Positions 17,204-26,034 of a stretch of DNA of 52,544 nt are shown one piece after another; position 1 is the stretch's first letter, and every line of letters begins with the position of its first letter. This DNA is from Streptomyces longispororuber. Lineage in GTDB: Bacteria; Actinomycetota; Actinomycetes; Streptomycetales; Streptomycetaceae. The stretch spans positions 1 to 52,544 of the forward strand of contig NZ_JAMOLN010000049.1 in the NCBI RefSeq assembly GCF_024448165.1, written 5' to 3'. The notes under the pieces are model-generated. The model did no database searches. It saw only the letters and a program-made list of their open reading frames with translations, and had not been told where the DNA came from. The position numbers were made by a program, and so were the translations under genes.

Positions 17204-18051
17204 CACCGCTGGTCACCACGGCCGTCCTGCTCGCCGCCGTCACCCACGCGTCGTGGAACGCGCTGGCCCACCACATCACGGACAAGCTGGTCGGCTTCAC
17301 GCTGATCGGCGGCGGGGCCACGCTGATCGGCCTGCTCATGGCGCCGTTCGTGCCGGTGCCGGACGGGGCGGCCTGGCCGTACCTGATCGTCTCGGCCCTG
17401 ATCCACATCGTGTACTACGTGCTGCTCATGGCGTCGTTCAAGCTGGGCGACTTCGGCCAGGCGTATCCGATCGCGCGCGGCACCGCGCCGCTCGTGGTGA
17501 CGGTGCTCGCCGCCGCGTTCGTGGGCGAGGTGCCCGACGGCTGGCAGGCGGCGGGCGTCGCGGTCTCCTGCGCGGGCCTGACGGGCCTCGCCGTGTGGGG
17601 GCTGCGGGGGACGGGGCGGCGGCCCGACTGGACGGCGCTCGGCGCGGCGCTGGCGACGGGCCTGTCCATCGCGGCGTACACCGTCGTCGACGGCGTCGGC
17701 GTCCGCGCGTCGGGCTCCTCCCTCGGCTACATCGTCTGGCTGATGATCCTGGAGGGCATCGCCGTGCCCGCCTACGCGTGGTGGCGCTGGCGCGGTGAAC
17801 TCGGCGCGCGGCTGCGGCCGTTCGCGGCGATCGGGCTGCTCGGCGCGGCGCTGTCCATGGCGGCGTACGGGCTCGTCCTGTGGGCGCAGACCCGGGCGGA
17901 GCTGGCCCCGATCTCCGCGCTCAGGGAGTCGTCGATCATCGTGGGCGCGGCGATCGGGGCGGTGTTCTTCAAGGAGCGGTTCGGCCTGCCGCGGATCGTC
18001 GCGGCCGGGGTGATGGTGGCCGGCATCGGACTGATGCTGCACGCGAGCTGA
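17200..18051 (+). CDS. EamA/DMT family transporter
   Basis: This 283-residue protein has about nine or ten hydrophobic segments in two EamA repeats, as in the drug/metabolite transporter superfamily. Signatures include ASWNALAHH in the first helix, YPIARGTAPLVVTVLAA in repeat 1, and LAPISALRESSIIVGAAIGAVFFKERFGLPRIVAAGVMVAGI in repeat 2. The substrate is not predictable. The GTG at 17200 overlaps the YbaK stop codon by four bases, so the two are translationally coupled. Confidence 0.87.
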   Translation: MTPLVTTAVLLAAVTHASWNALAHHITDKLVGFTLIGGGATLIGLLMAPFVPVPDGAAWPYLIVSALIHIVYYVLLMASFKLGDFGQAYPIARGTAPLVVTVLAAAFVGEVPDGWQAAGVAVSCAGLTGLAVWGLRGTGRRPDWTALGAALATGLSIAAYTVVDGVGVRASGSSLGYIVWLMILEGIAVPAYAWWRWRGELGARLRPFAAIGLLGAALSMAAYGLVLWAQTRAELAPISALRESSIIVGAAIGAVFFKERFGLPRIVAAGVMVAGIGLMLHAS

Positions 18052-18078
18052 CGAGGGCGGGGCCGGCCCCTCAGCTCG
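18044..18078. terminator. Bidirectional hairpin overlapping two convergent stop codons
   Basis: CGAGCTGA (18044-18051) and TCAGCTCG (18071-18078) form an 8-bp stem, with GGGCGGGG/CCCC pairing inside. The outer stem includes the stop codons of the EamA gene and the convergent SDR gene, so one hairpin can end both transcripts. Confidence 0.6.
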
Positions 18079-18847
18079 GAGGGTTGGTCTTGAAGCCGAC
18101 GTTGACGGCGGTCACGCCGCCGTCCACCGGCAGCACGGTGCCGGTCACCCACGCCGCGTCCCGCGACGCGAGGAACGCCACCGCCGCGGCGATGTCCTCC
18201 GGCTCACCGACCCGGCCGAGCGGGTACAGCCGCGCCACGGAATCCGGGTTCCGGCCCTGGTCGGCCCAGACGCCGGTGCGGACCGTGCCGGGGGCGACGA
18301 GGTTGACCCGGACGCCGCGCGGGCCCGCGTGCCCGGCGAGCGTGCGGGTCAGCGAGATCAGGCCGGCCTTCGCGGCGCTGTAGGCGTGGTTGCCGAAGTC
18401 CTGGATCCCGTTGACGGACCCGATGTTGACGACGGCGCCCCGCCCGGACGCCGCGAGGTGCGGCAGGGCGGCGCGGCTGCACCGGTAGGCGCCGGTGAGC
18501 GTGAGGTCGAGGTCGCGGGCCCAGACCTCGTCGTCCTCGTCCTCGAAGAGCGGGGCGTCGGGGTGGCAGGAGTAGGCGTTGTTGACGAGGACGTCGAGGC
18601 GGTCGAAGGTGTCGACGGCGTGCGCCACCGCGGCCTCGACGGACGCCCGGTCGCCGACGTCACAGCGGAACTCCCGCGCTTCACCGCCCTGTTCACGGAT
18701 CTCCGCGGCGACCTTCTCGGCGGCCGCGAGGTCGATGTCGGTCACCAGGACCCGGCCGCCCTCCTCGGCCAGCCGGCGGGCGACGGCGGCGCCGATGCCG
18801 CGGCCCGCGGCGGTGACCAGTACTCCGTGTCCTTCGAAGCGTGTCAT
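18071..18847 (-). CDS. SDR family oxidoreductase
   Basis: This 258-residue classical short-chain dehydrogenase has the TAAGRGIGAAVARRL nucleotide-binding motif near the N-terminus (TGxxxGIG with Ala for the usual Gly), D/T-rich VTDIDLAAA, NNAYS in place of NNAG, catalytic Ser in NIGSVNG and YSAAK as the YxxxK pair. The C-terminus VTGTVLPVDGGVTA is typical. Substrate unknown. TAGCGT lies seven bases before the ATG, suggesting leaderless transcription divergent from the following membrane protein gene. Confidence 0.9.
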   Translation of the reverse strand: MTRFEGHGVLVTAAGRGIGAAVARRLAEEGGRVLVTDIDLAAAEKVAAEIREQGGEAREFRCDVGDRASVEAAVAHAVDTFDRLDVLVNNAYSCHPDAPLFEDEDDEVWARDLDLTLTGAYRCSRAALPHLAASGRGAVVNIGSVNGIQDFGNHAYSAAKAGLISLTRTLAGHAGPRGVRVNLVAPGTVRTGVWADQGRNPDSVARLYPLGRVGEPEDIAAAVAFLASRDAAWVTGTVLPVDGGVTAVNVGFKTNPPS

Positions 18848-18854
18848 GCCCGGG

Positions 18855-18860
18855 ACGCTA
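18855..18860 (-). promoter_or_regulatory. Putative -10 of a leaderless SDR transcript
   Basis: The minus strand reads TAGCGT, seven bases, then ATG. Confidence 0.4.
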
Positions 18861-18922
18861 CCCGGGGCATCCCCGACGGACCCCTCAGGGTGCGCTGGGG
18901 GTTCGACCAGGGTCCTCCCGGG

Positions 18923-18951
18923 TCGAGTGGGAGCGCTCCGGCGACCACGAT
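18923..18951 (+). promoter_or_regulatory. Possible promoter of a leaderless membrane-protein transcript
   Basis: TCGAGT (18923-18928), a 17-base spacer and CACGAT (18946-18951) are followed by six bases and ATG at 18958. The -10 deviates at its first base, so this is a weaker case. Confidence 0.3.
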
Positions 18952-18957
18952 CGGCGC

Positions 18958-19545
18958 ATGACCTCTTCAGGCAGAGACTTCCTCGTCGCTCCCGTCCTCT
19001 TCGGCGCGTACGGCGTGATCCGCATCCTCGACGGGCTCGACGACGTGCGGGGCCCCGGACTCGCGTGGACGGCCGGGCACCTGTGCTTCCTGGCCGGACT
19101 CGTCTTCTTCGTCCGGGGGTTCGCCACGATGCGGACGCTCGCGGGGCGGCGCGACCGGTGGGCGCGGGCCGGTCTGGCGCTCGGGGTGGTGGGCGCGGTG
19201 GCGCTGACGGTGCAGTTCGGGGCGGACGTCGTGACGGGTCTGCTGGCCGACGACCACGCCGACATGGCCCGGCTGTCCGACGACTTCGGCTCGCTGCCGG
19301 GCGTGGAGCTCGCGTTCTACGCGGTCGGGCCGATGCTCTTCTTCGTCGGCCAGATCGTCCTGACCCTGCGCCTGTACGCGCTGCGCAGGCTGCCGGTGTG
19401 GGCGCCGTGCCTGGTCTTCGCGACGGCGCTGATGCCGTTCGCGACGAAGGACCTGATCCCGCTGGGAGCCCTGTTCCTGCTGCTCGCCTACGCCCCGCTG
19501 GCGCGCTCGTCGAGTGCCGATCGCACCGCCGCGACCAGGGCCTGA
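18958..19545 (+). CDS. Small integral membrane protein of unknown function
   Basis: This 195-residue protein has about five hydrophobic helices (near residues 8-25, 32-50, 65-85, 115-135 and 145-180). I recognise no named domain. ATG 18958 was chosen over the longer frame because of the -10-like hexamer six bases upstream and because the extra N-terminal residues do not look like protein. The last 58 bases overlap the 3' end of the convergent serine hydrolase gene. Confidence 0.6.
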   Translation: MTSSGRDFLVAPVLFGAYGVIRILDGLDDVRGPGLAWTAGHLCFLAGLVFFVRGFATMRTLAGRRDRWARAGLALGVVGAVALTVQFGADVVTGLLADDHADMARLSDDFGSLPGVELAFYAVGPMLFFVGQIVLTLRLYALRRLPVWAPCLVFATALMPFATKDLIPLGALFLLLAYAPLARSSSADRTAATRA

Positions 19546-20681
19546 GCGCGCGGGTCGGCGGTGACGCCCTTCTGCATGCCGTTCGTGACGTAGCCGAACG
19601 CGATGCCGGACTCCGGGTCGGCGAACCCGAGCGCTCCGCCGCGCCCCGGGTGGCCGAAGGAGCCGGGGCCGAGCAGCGGTGAGGCGACGCCGTGCAGCAT
19701 GTACCCGAGGCCGAAGCGGGACGGGACGACGAGGACGCGGTCGGGTCCCGAGGAAGCTTCGGTACGGGCGAGCCGGGCGGTCTCCGGGGTGAACAGCCGG
19801 GTGCCGCCGTCGACTTCGCCGATGAGCGAGGCGTAGAAGCGGGCGAGGCCGTCCGCCGTGCCGATGCCGTTGGAGCCGGGGAGCTCGGCGGCGCGGTAGG
19901 CCGGGTCGTTCTCGTCCGGGGACGGGCTGATCGATCCGAAGGCCCGGCTGGTCAGGGAGGCGGGGTCGCCGTACGCCTCGGTGAGGGCGCGCTTGGGGCG
20001 GGCGCGCAGCCCGCCGGGGGCGGCCGGGGGTTCGACGGGGCCGACGCGTCCGGCCCGGTGGGCCTGCTCGTCCGGCAGTCCGATCCACAGGTCGGCGCCG
20101 AGGGGCCCGGCGATCTCGTCGGCGACCCAGCCGCCGATCGACCGGCCGGTGGTCCGGCGCACGAGTTCACCGGTGAGCCAGCTGTACGTCTGGGCGTGGT
20201 AGCCGTGGTCGGTGCCCGGGGCCCAGGCGGGGGCCTGGGCGGCGACGGCCGCGGCGCCGAGGTCCGGGTCGGCGGCCTCGGCGGGGGTCAGCGGCCGGTC
20301 GAGGGCGGGCACGCCGGCCCGGTGGGCGAGCACGTCACGGACGCGGACGTCCTCCTTGCCGTGCGCCTTGAACTCGGGCCAGTACGCGCCCACCGGTGCG
20401 TCGAGGTCGAGTGCGCCGCGCTGGTGCAGGAGCAGCAGGACCGCCGCGGCGACGCCCTTGGTGGCGGACCGCAGGAGCTGGGCGGTGCCGGGCGTCCACG
20501 GCGTGCCGTCCCGGCCGCCGTCGACGTCCCGCGTCCCGGCGTGCAGATCGACGACCCGGTGCCCGTCCCGGTAGACGACGACCGCGGCACCGCGCTCGCC
20601 CCGCTCCGTGAAGTTGCGGGCGAAGGCGGCGCGTACGCCTGCGAATCGGGGGTCGGTCGTGCCGTTCACTGCGGTGTCCAC
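19488..20681 (-). CDS. Serine hydrolase, beta-lactamase/esterase EstB family
   Basis: A class C beta-lactamase-like hydrolase of about 397 residues. The catalytic SxxK is SATK (S72, K75 from the chosen start), the tyrosine element is HAQTYSW, and GHPGRGG near the C-terminus stands where the KTG/HxG strand is expected. These are features of family VIII esterases and EstB-like proteins rather than true beta-lactamases. No signal peptide is visible, so it is probably cytoplasmic. The start is uncertain: GTG codons at 20699, 20681 and 20669 are all possible and none has a strong ribosome site. Confidence 0.82.
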   Translation of the reverse strand: MDTAVNGTTDPRFAGVRAAFARNFTERGERGAAVVVYRDGHRVVDLHAGTRDVDGGRDGTPWTPGTAQLLRSATKGVAAAVLLLLHQRGALDLDAPVGAYWPEFKAHGKEDVRVRDVLAHRAGVPALDRPLTPAEAADPDLGAAAVAAQAPAWAPGTDHGYHAQTYSWLTGELVRRTTGRSIGGWVADEIAGPLGADLWIGLPDEQAHRAGRVGPVEPPAAPGGLRARPKRALTEAYGDPASLTSRAFGSISPSPDENDPAYRAAELPGSNGIGTADGLARFYASLIGEVDGGTRLFTPETARLARTEASSGPDRVLVVPSRFGLGYMLHGVASPLLGPGSFGHPGRGGALGFADPESGIAFGYVTNGMQKGVTADPRAQALVAAVRSALDERASGA

Positions 20682-20737
20682 GGTGGGTGCAACAGGCACG
20701 GATGCCGGTTGATTCCGTGCGGCGGGGCGCTCACCCG

Positions 20738-21490
20738 CTACCGGGCGACCGACGCGGGGTCGAAGCCGAAGGGCAGTTCCAGGCGGTGCGCGCGCATCAG
20801 GTCCTCGTCCGTGAGGAGGTCGCCGGTGGGGCCGTCCGCCGCGATGACGCCCTCGCTGAGGATCAGCGAGCGCGGGCACAGTTCGAGGGCGTACGGCAGG
20901 TCGTGGGTGACCATCAGGACCGTGACGTCCAGCGAGCGCAGGATGTCGGCCAGTTCGCGGCGCGAGGCCGGGTCGAGGTTCGAGGACGGCTCGTCCAGGA
21001 CCAGGATCTCCGGCTCCATCGCGAGGACCGTGGCCACCGCCACCCGGCGGCGCTGGCCGAACGACAGGTGGTGCGGGGGCCGGTCCGCGAACTCCTCCAT
21101 GCCGACCAGGGCGAGGGCCTTGCGGACCCGGTCCTCCAGTTCGGCGCCCTTCAGGCCGGCCGCCGCCGGGCCGAACGCGACGTCCTCGCGCACGGTCGGC
21201 ATGAACAGCTGGTCGTCCGGGTCCTGGAAGACGATGCCGACCTTGCGGCGGATCTCCGCCATGTTCCGCTTGTCCACCGGGAGCCCGGCCACGGTGACCG
21301 TGCCGGCGCCGCCCGTCAGGATGCCGTTGAGGTGGAGGACGAGGGTGGTCTTGCCCGCGCCGTTCGGGCCGAGCAGCGCGACCCGCTCGCCCCTGCCGAT
21401 GGTGAGGTCCACGCCGAAGAGGGCCTGGTGCCCGTCCGGGTAGGCGAAGGCGAGGCCGGAGACCTCCAGAGAAGCAGTCACAGCGTCCAT
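20738..21490 (-). CDS. cbiO: ECF transporter energising ATPase (nickel/cobalt), CbiO/NikO
   Basis: This ABC ATPase of about 250 residues powers metal uptake with CbiQ and CbiMN. It has Walker A GPNGAGKT, Q-loop FQDPDDQLF, signature LSFGQRRRVAVAT, Walker B ILVLDEPSSNLDP and the H-loop VTHDL. The DDQLF segment is diagnostic of ECF-type (CbiO/EcfA) ATPases. The frame overlaps the end of cbiQ. ATG 21490 is used, but a GTG at 21481 that overlaps the cbiQ stop as GTGA, the usual coupling pattern here, is equally likely. Confidence 0.93.
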   Translation of the reverse strand: MDAVTASLEVSGLAFAYPDGHQALFGVDLTIGRGERVALLGPNGAGKTTLVLHLNGILTGGAGTVTVAGLPVDKRNMAEIRRKVGIVFQDPDDQLFMPTVREDVAFGPAAAGLKGAELEDRVRKALALVGMEEFADRPPHHLSFGQRRRVAVATVLAMEPEILVLDEPSSNLDPASRRELADILRSLDVTVLMVTHDLPYALELCPRSLILSEGVIAADGPTGDLLTDEDLMRAHRLELPFGFDPASVAR

Positions 21491-22239
21491 CCCAACAGAC
21501 ATACGACGAGCGCCGTGCCCGGCAGGGCCAGCGCGTAGGACCACTGTGCCCGGGACGCGCTCACCTCGTCGATCACCGGCATCGAGCCCGCGTAGCCCCG
21601 GCTGACCATGGCCAGGTGCACGCGTTCCCCCCGCTCGTAGGAGCGGATGAAGAGCGCCCCCGCCGACTTGGCGAGGACGCCCCAGTGGCGTACCCCGGAC
21701 GCCTCGAAGCCGCGCGACTCCCGGGCGATCCTCATGCGGCGCATCTCGTCGGTGATCACGTCGCCGTAGCGGATCATGAAGGAGGCGATCTGGACGAGCA
21801 GCGGCGGCAGCTTGAGGCGCTGGAGGCCGAGCAGCAGGGCGCGCAGCTCGGTCGTGGCGGCCAGCAGCACCGACGCGGCGACGCCGAGGGTGCCCTTGGC
21901 CAGCACGTTCCACGCGCCCCACAGTCCGCTCTCGCTCAGCGACATGCCGAGCACCTGCACCCGCTCGCCCTCCGCGACGAATGGCATCAGGACGGCGAAG
22001 GCGACGAACGGGATCTCGATCAGGAGCCGCTTGAGCAGGAAGCCGGCCGGCACCCGGGCCGCGTACGCGACCCCCGCGAGCAGCACCGCGTACAGCGCGA
22101 ACGCCCACATCGCCTCGCGCGGGGTGGAGACCACGACGACCACGAAGCAGAAGACGGCGGCGAGCTTGGTGTGCGGGGGCAGCGCGTGCACGGGCGAGTG
22201 CCCGGCACGGTAGAGGCGGTGGGCGTGACCTGCGCCCAT
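21478..22239 (-). CDS. cbiQ: ECF transporter transmembrane subunit CbiQ/NikQ
   Basis: This 253-residue T component has about five or six membrane helices. The cytoplasmic coupling helices carry the two conserved Ala-Arg-Gly-like motifs, seen here as RIARESRGFEA and LAMVSRGYAG. The N-terminal HSPVHALPPHTKLAAVF is typical of CbiQ. It couples ATP hydrolysis by CbiO to metal movement through CbiMN. A single base separates the cbiMN stop from this ATG. Confidence 0.93.
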   Translation of the reverse strand: MGAGHAHRLYRAGHSPVHALPPHTKLAAVFCFVVVVVSTPREAMWAFALYAVLLAGVAYAARVPAGFLLKRLLIEIPFVAFAVLMPFVAEGERVQVLGMSLSESGLWGAWNVLAKGTLGVAASVLLAATTELRALLLGLQRLKLPPLLVQIASFMIRYGDVITDEMRRMRIARESRGFEASGVRHWGVLAKSAGALFIRSYERGERVHLAMVSRGYAGSMPVIDEVSASRAQWSYALALPGTALVVCLLGWTL

Positions 22240-22240
22240 G

Positions 22241-23314
22241 TCAGACGCTCTGCTGGGTGCGGATCTCGGTGGACGTCGGCTCGCTGGTGCGCCGCCTGCG
22301 CAGCGCCCAGAAGACGGCCGAACCGGCGACGACGGTCACGCCGACGCCGATGACTCCGGCGAGGCCGCCGGAGAGCCGGGCGTCGGTGACGTCCTTGACG
22401 CCGTAGTCGGCGAGCGGGGAGTCCGCGGAGGCGTGCTCCTCGGTCTTGCTGTCGATGCCCTTGTCGTGGGCGACCTTCTCCAGGCCGTCCGGGTTCGCGG
22501 ACGCGTAGAAGGAGACGAAGCCGGCCAGGACGAGGGAGGTGACCAGGCCGATCACCCAGATCTTCCGGTGCGAGCGGGCCGCGACGGGGGCTGCGACGGG
22601 GGCCGCCGCCGGGGTGTCCGGGGCCGCGTCGACGAGTTCCCCGCCGACCCGCAGCTTGAGCTTCTGCTGCAGGCCCCGGGCGCCGTACACGAGGTCGGGC
22701 CGCACGGCCACGACGGCGCCCACGGTGAGCGCGGTGATCACGGCCTCGCCGATGCCGATCAGGACGTGCACGCCGACCATGGCGGTGGCGACCTTGCCGA
22801 TCGAGACGTCGGTCGTCCCTCCGATGGCGTAAAGGAGGGTGAAGACGATCGCGGCCGCCGGGACCGAGAGCAGGGACGCCACGAAGGACGCCACGGTGAT
22901 CGAGCGGCGGCTGCGCGGCAGCACCTTCACGAGGCCGCGGAAGACGAGGTAGGCGACGACGGTGGTGGTGATCGCCATGTCGGTGATGTTCACGCCGAGG
23001 GCGGTCAGGCCGCCGTCGGCGAAGAGCACGCCCTGCATGAGGAGGACCACGGACACACAGAGGACCCCTGTGTAGGGGCCGACGAGTATCGCGGCGAGCG
23101 CGCCGCCGAGCAGATGGCCGCTGGTGCCCGCGGCCACCGGGAAGTTGAGCATCTGGACGGCGAAGATGAACGCCGCGACCAGACCGGCCAGCGGCGCCGT
23201 GCGCTCGTCCAGCTCGCGGCGCGCGCCGCGCAGGCTGACGGCGACGGCACCCGCGGCGACGACACCTGCGGCCGCCGAGACGGGGGCGTTGATGAATCCG
23301 TCGGGGACATGCAT
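22241..23314 (-). CDS. cbiM: Fused metal-binding ECF component CbiMN/NikMN
   Basis: This 357-residue substrate-specificity component begins MHVPDGF. In the CbiM/NikM family the N-terminal amine and His2 co-ordinate the metal. Residues 1-215 form the CbiM part with about six helices. After an Ala/Pro/Val-rich linker, residues 265-345 resemble NikN/CbiN: a helix, an extracytoplasmic stretch with ADYGVKDV, and a second helix. The M-N fusion and a Nur-like box upstream favour nickel over cobalt; no cobalamin riboswitch is present. GGAGAG precedes the ATG at 23314. First gene of the cbiMN-Q-O operon. Confidence 0.9.
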   Translation of the reverse strand: MHVPDGFINAPVSAAAGVVAAGAVAVSLRGARRELDERTAPLAGLVAAFIFAVQMLNFPVAAGTSGHLLGGALAAILVGPYTGVLCVSVVLLMQGVLFADGGLTALGVNITDMAITTTVVAYLVFRGLVKVLPRSRRSITVASFVASLLSVPAAAIVFTLLYAIGGTTDVSIGKVATAMVGVHVLIGIGEAVITALTVGAVVAVRPDLVYGARGLQQKLKLRVGGELVDAAPDTPAAAPVAAPVAARSHRKIWVIGLVTSLVLAGFVSFYASANPDGLEKVAHDKGIDSKTEEHASADSPLADYGVKDVTDARLSGGLAGVIGVGVTVVAGSAVFWALRRRRTSEPTSTEIRTQQSV

Positions 23315-23387
23315 GGCGGGCTCTCCGGCGCTCGGGCTGCTGGTGACTGGCAACCGGGCTGGTTGACCGTTCGATGATAGTGCCCTG

Positions 23388-23404
23388 TTGCGAATGCCTT
23401 GCAA
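23388..23404. promoter_or_regulatory. Nur-like nickel-responsive operator
   Basis: The sequence TTGCGA-N5-TTGCAA matches the published Streptomyces Nur box (tTGCaa-N5-ttGCAA) at all but one position. It lies 74 bases upstream of cbiMN and covers the region where the -35 of its promoter should be; a TATCAT hexamer on the minus strand at 23373-23378 is a possible -10. Nur is a Fur-family repressor active with nickel, so the operon should be repressed when nickel is plentiful. Confidence 0.6.
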
Positions 23405-23465
23405 GAGCGTCGCAGAACCAATTAGGCCTGGTCCGTACAGTCGGGCATATGGGACATTGGATGAC

Positions 23466-23825
23466 ATGAGCGCCGTCGAGCAGTACGTCGAGCAGTACGC
23501 CCGCGCCCGCGTCGTCACCGACTCCCCCGAGGCACCCCGGGCCGTTCCGGTGATCCTGCGCTACGACGGCCGGATCCACGTCACGCTCCCCGACTCCGGC
23601 GAGTGGATCTTCCCGCGCGATCTGCTCGAGCGCGGTCTGCGCGCCCCCGTCACCGCCGGCGACGTCCGGATCTGGCCCTGCGGCCGGGTCCAGGTGGTCA
23701 TCGAGTTCCACGAGCACGCGAACGGGGCGACGGTCGTGCAGTTCGACGCGAAAGCGCTGATCCGCTTCCTGCGCCGGACGTACACGGCCGTCGCCCCGGT
23801 GACCCCTCAGGGCATCACGCGCTGA
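23466..23825 (+). CDS. ssgE: SsgA-like sporulation/cell-division protein (SsgE-like)
   Basis: This 119-residue protein belongs to the SsgA-like family, found only in sporulating actinomycetes. The family pattern is clear: VILRYD, EWIFPRDLLERGL, TAGDVRIWPC and an F-D-A-K-A-L-x-x-F-L-R-R-T segment. These proteins guide peptidoglycan synthesis, septation and autolysis during sporulation. The short length and proximity to the two penicillin-binding protein genes fit SsgE, linked to spore separation, but the paralogue assignment is an inference. ATG 23466 is preferred; the upstream extension lies in the promoter region. Its 3' end overlaps the convergent MMPL gene by 11 bases. Confidence 0.8.
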   Translation: MSAVEQYVEQYARARVVTDSPEAPRAVPVILRYDGRIHVTLPDSGEWIFPRDLLERGLRAPVTAGDVRIWPCGRVQVVIEFHEHANGATVVQFDAKALIRFLRRTYTAVAPVTPQGITR

Positions 23826-26034
23826 CGAGCTCGCGGTCCTCCTCGGGCCGCTCGCCCGCGGCGGCGCCCTTGGCGAGGCCCTCGCCCTCGACGTCCACGT
23901 TGGGCAGCGCCCGGTCCAGCCACTTCGGCAGCCACCAGGCCTTCTTGCCGAGCAGTGCGAGCACCGCGGGCACGATCGTCATGCGGACCACGAACGCGTC
24001 GAAGAAGACGGCGATCGCGAGACCGAAGCCGATCATCTTCACCATCTGCTCGGAGCTTCCGATGAAGCCCGCGAACACCGCGATCATGATGATCGCCGCG
24101 GCCGTGACCACCCGCGCCCCGTGCCGGAACCCGGTGACGATCGCCTGCGCGGGCCGCTCGCCGTGCACGTACGCCTCGCGCATCCGCGTCACGAGGAACA
24201 CCTCGTAGTCCATCGCGAGACCGAAGACCACGCCCACCATGAAGATCGGCATCATCGACATGATCGGGGTCGTCTGGTCGACGCCGAAGACCGAGCCGAG
24301 CCAGCCCCACTGGAAGACGGCGACGACGGCGCCGAGCGCGGCGAGCACCGAGAGCAGGAAGCCGAGGGCGGCCTTCAGCGGCACCAGGACCGACCGGAAG
24401 ACGACCATCAGGAGCAGGAAGGCCAGGCCCACGACGAGCGCCAGGTACGGCACGAGCGCGTCGTTGAGCTTCTGCGAGACGTCGATGTTCATCGCCGTGG
24501 AGCCGGTGACGCTCAGCTCCGCGCCGGTGTCGGCCTTGATGTCCTTGCCCTCGTCACGGATGGCGTGGACGACGTCCTCGGTCTCGACGGAGGACGGCTT
24601 GTACTTCGAGACGACGCTGACGATGGCGGTGTCACCGGCCTTGTTGAACGTGGCCGGGGTGACCGCGGCGACGCCGTCCGTGTCCTTGATCGCGGTGACG
24701 ACCCGGTCGACGGCGTCCTTCGGGTCGTCCGCGCCCTTGGCGTCGACGACCGTCATGAGCGGCCCGTTGAAGCCGGGGCCGAAGCCGTCGGAGAGCAGGT
24801 CGTACGCCTTGCGCTGGGTGGTGTCGGTCGGCTGGACGCCGTCGTCGGGCAGGCCGAGTTCGAGCGAGGCGACCGGGATCGCCATGGCGCCGAGGCCGAC
24901 GATGCCGGCGATCAGGACGGCGACCGGGCGGCGCAGCACGAAGCGGGCCCAGCGGGTGCCCATGTTGGCCTTGGGCTCGGCCTGCTCCGTGACGTCGCGG
25001 GCGTCGAGCGCCTTGCGGGCCTTGCGGCCGTGGACGCGCTTGCCCGCGTAGCCGAGCAGCGCCGGGATGAGCGTGAGGGCGATGAGCACGGCGATGGCGA
25101 CGGTGCCGGCCGCGGCGATGCCCATCTTGGTCAGCATCGGGATGTTGACGACGGCGAGGCCGACGAGGGCGATGACGACGGTCAGACCCGCGAACACGAC
25201 CGCGGAGCCCGCCGTGCCGACGGCCCGCCCGGCCGCCTCCTCGCGCTCCCGGCCCTCGGCCAGCTCGGCGCGGTAGCGGGAGACGATGAACAGCGCGTAG
25301 TCGATGCCGACCGCGAGGCCGATCATCATCGCGAGGGTCGAGGTGGTGGTGCCGAGGTCGAGCGCGTTGGCGAGCGCCGTGATCGACGAGACGCCGATGC
25401 CCACGCCGATGATCGCGGTGAGCAGCGGAAGCCCCGCCGCGAGCAGCGAGCCGAAGGTGATGACGAGGACGACGGCCGCGACGGCGATGCCGATGACCTC
25501 GGTGGCGCCCGTCTCCGGCATGGCCTGCAGCGCGTCACCGCCGACCTCGACGGTCAGCCCGGTCTCCTTGGCCTGGTCGATGACCTTCTGCAGCGCGTCC
25601 CGGTCGTCGTCGGTCAGCTCCATCGAGGAGACCTTGTACGAGGCCGAGGTGTAGCCGATCGTGCCGTCCTTGCTGACCGTCTTGGCGGCGAACGGGTCGG
25701 CGACGGACGCGACCTGCTTCGAGCTCGACTTGATCGCGGAGACGGTGTCCTGGACGTCCGCCTTGTTGGCGGCGTCGGTGAGCTTCTCGCCGGCCGGCGC
25801 CTTGAAGACGACACGGGCGGTGGCGCCGTCGGCGGCGGAGCCGGGGAAGCGCTGGTCCAGCAGGTCGAAGGCCTTCTGGGCCTCGGTGCCGGGGATCGAG
25901 AAGGAGCTGGAGGCGGCGGTCGGCGCGGAGGCCGCGCCCACGCCCGCGAGCGTGAGCAGCGCCACCCAGATCAGGGCGACGAAATGCCGTCGGCGAAAGG
26001 CTAGTTTGCCGAGCTTGTAGAGGAACGTGGCCAC
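23815..26034 (-). CDS. MMPL family RND-type transporter
   Basis: This 739-residue protein has about twelve membrane helices in two repeats, each with a large extracytoplasmic domain (about 45-175 and 400-545). The proton-relay motifs are GLAVGIDYALFIVSRYR in the first repeat and GLAMDYEVFLVTRMREAY in the second, typical of MmpL/RND proteins. Family members export lipids, siderophores or drugs using the proton gradient. Start GTG 26034 with GGGAG ten bases upstream. It follows the TetR gene on the same strand after 105 bp, so TetR is its likely regulator. Confidence 0.9.
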   Translation of the reverse strand: MATFLYKLGKLAFRRRHFVALIWVALLTLAGVGAASAPTAASSSFSIPGTEAQKAFDLLDQRFPGSAADGATARVVFKAPAGEKLTDAANKADVQDTVSAIKSSSKQVASVADPFAAKTVSKDGTIGYTSASYKVSSMELTDDDRDALQKVIDQAKETGLTVEVGGDALQAMPETGATEVIGIAVAAVVLVITFGSLLAAGLPLLTAIIGVGIGVSSITALANALDLGTTTSTLAMMIGLAVGIDYALFIVSRYRAELAEGREREEAAGRAVGTAGSAVVFAGLTVVIALVGLAVVNIPMLTKMGIAAAGTVAIAVLIALTLIPALLGYAGKRVHGRKARKALDARDVTEQAEPKANMGTRWARFVLRRPVAVLIAGIVGLGAMAIPVASLELGLPDDGVQPTDTTQRKAYDLLSDGFGPGFNGPLMTVVDAKGADDPKDAVDRVVTAIKDTDGVAAVTPATFNKAGDTAIVSVVSKYKPSSVETEDVVHAIRDEGKDIKADTGAELSVTGSTAMNIDVSQKLNDALVPYLALVVGLAFLLLMVVFRSVLVPLKAALGFLLSVLAALGAVVAVFQWGWLGSVFGVDQTTPIMSMMPIFMVGVVFGLAMDYEVFLVTRMREAYVHGERPAQAIVTGFRHGARVVTAAAIIMIAVFAGFIGSSEQMVKMIGFGLAIAVFFDAFVVRMTIVPAVLALLGKKAWWLPKWLDRALPNVDVEGEGLAKGAAAGERPEEDRELVSA

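Noticed and set aside
23315..23460. Cobalamin riboswitch upstream of cbiMN
   Set aside because: The leader is only about 70-150 bases with no B12-box-like core; the Nur-like box explains it better.
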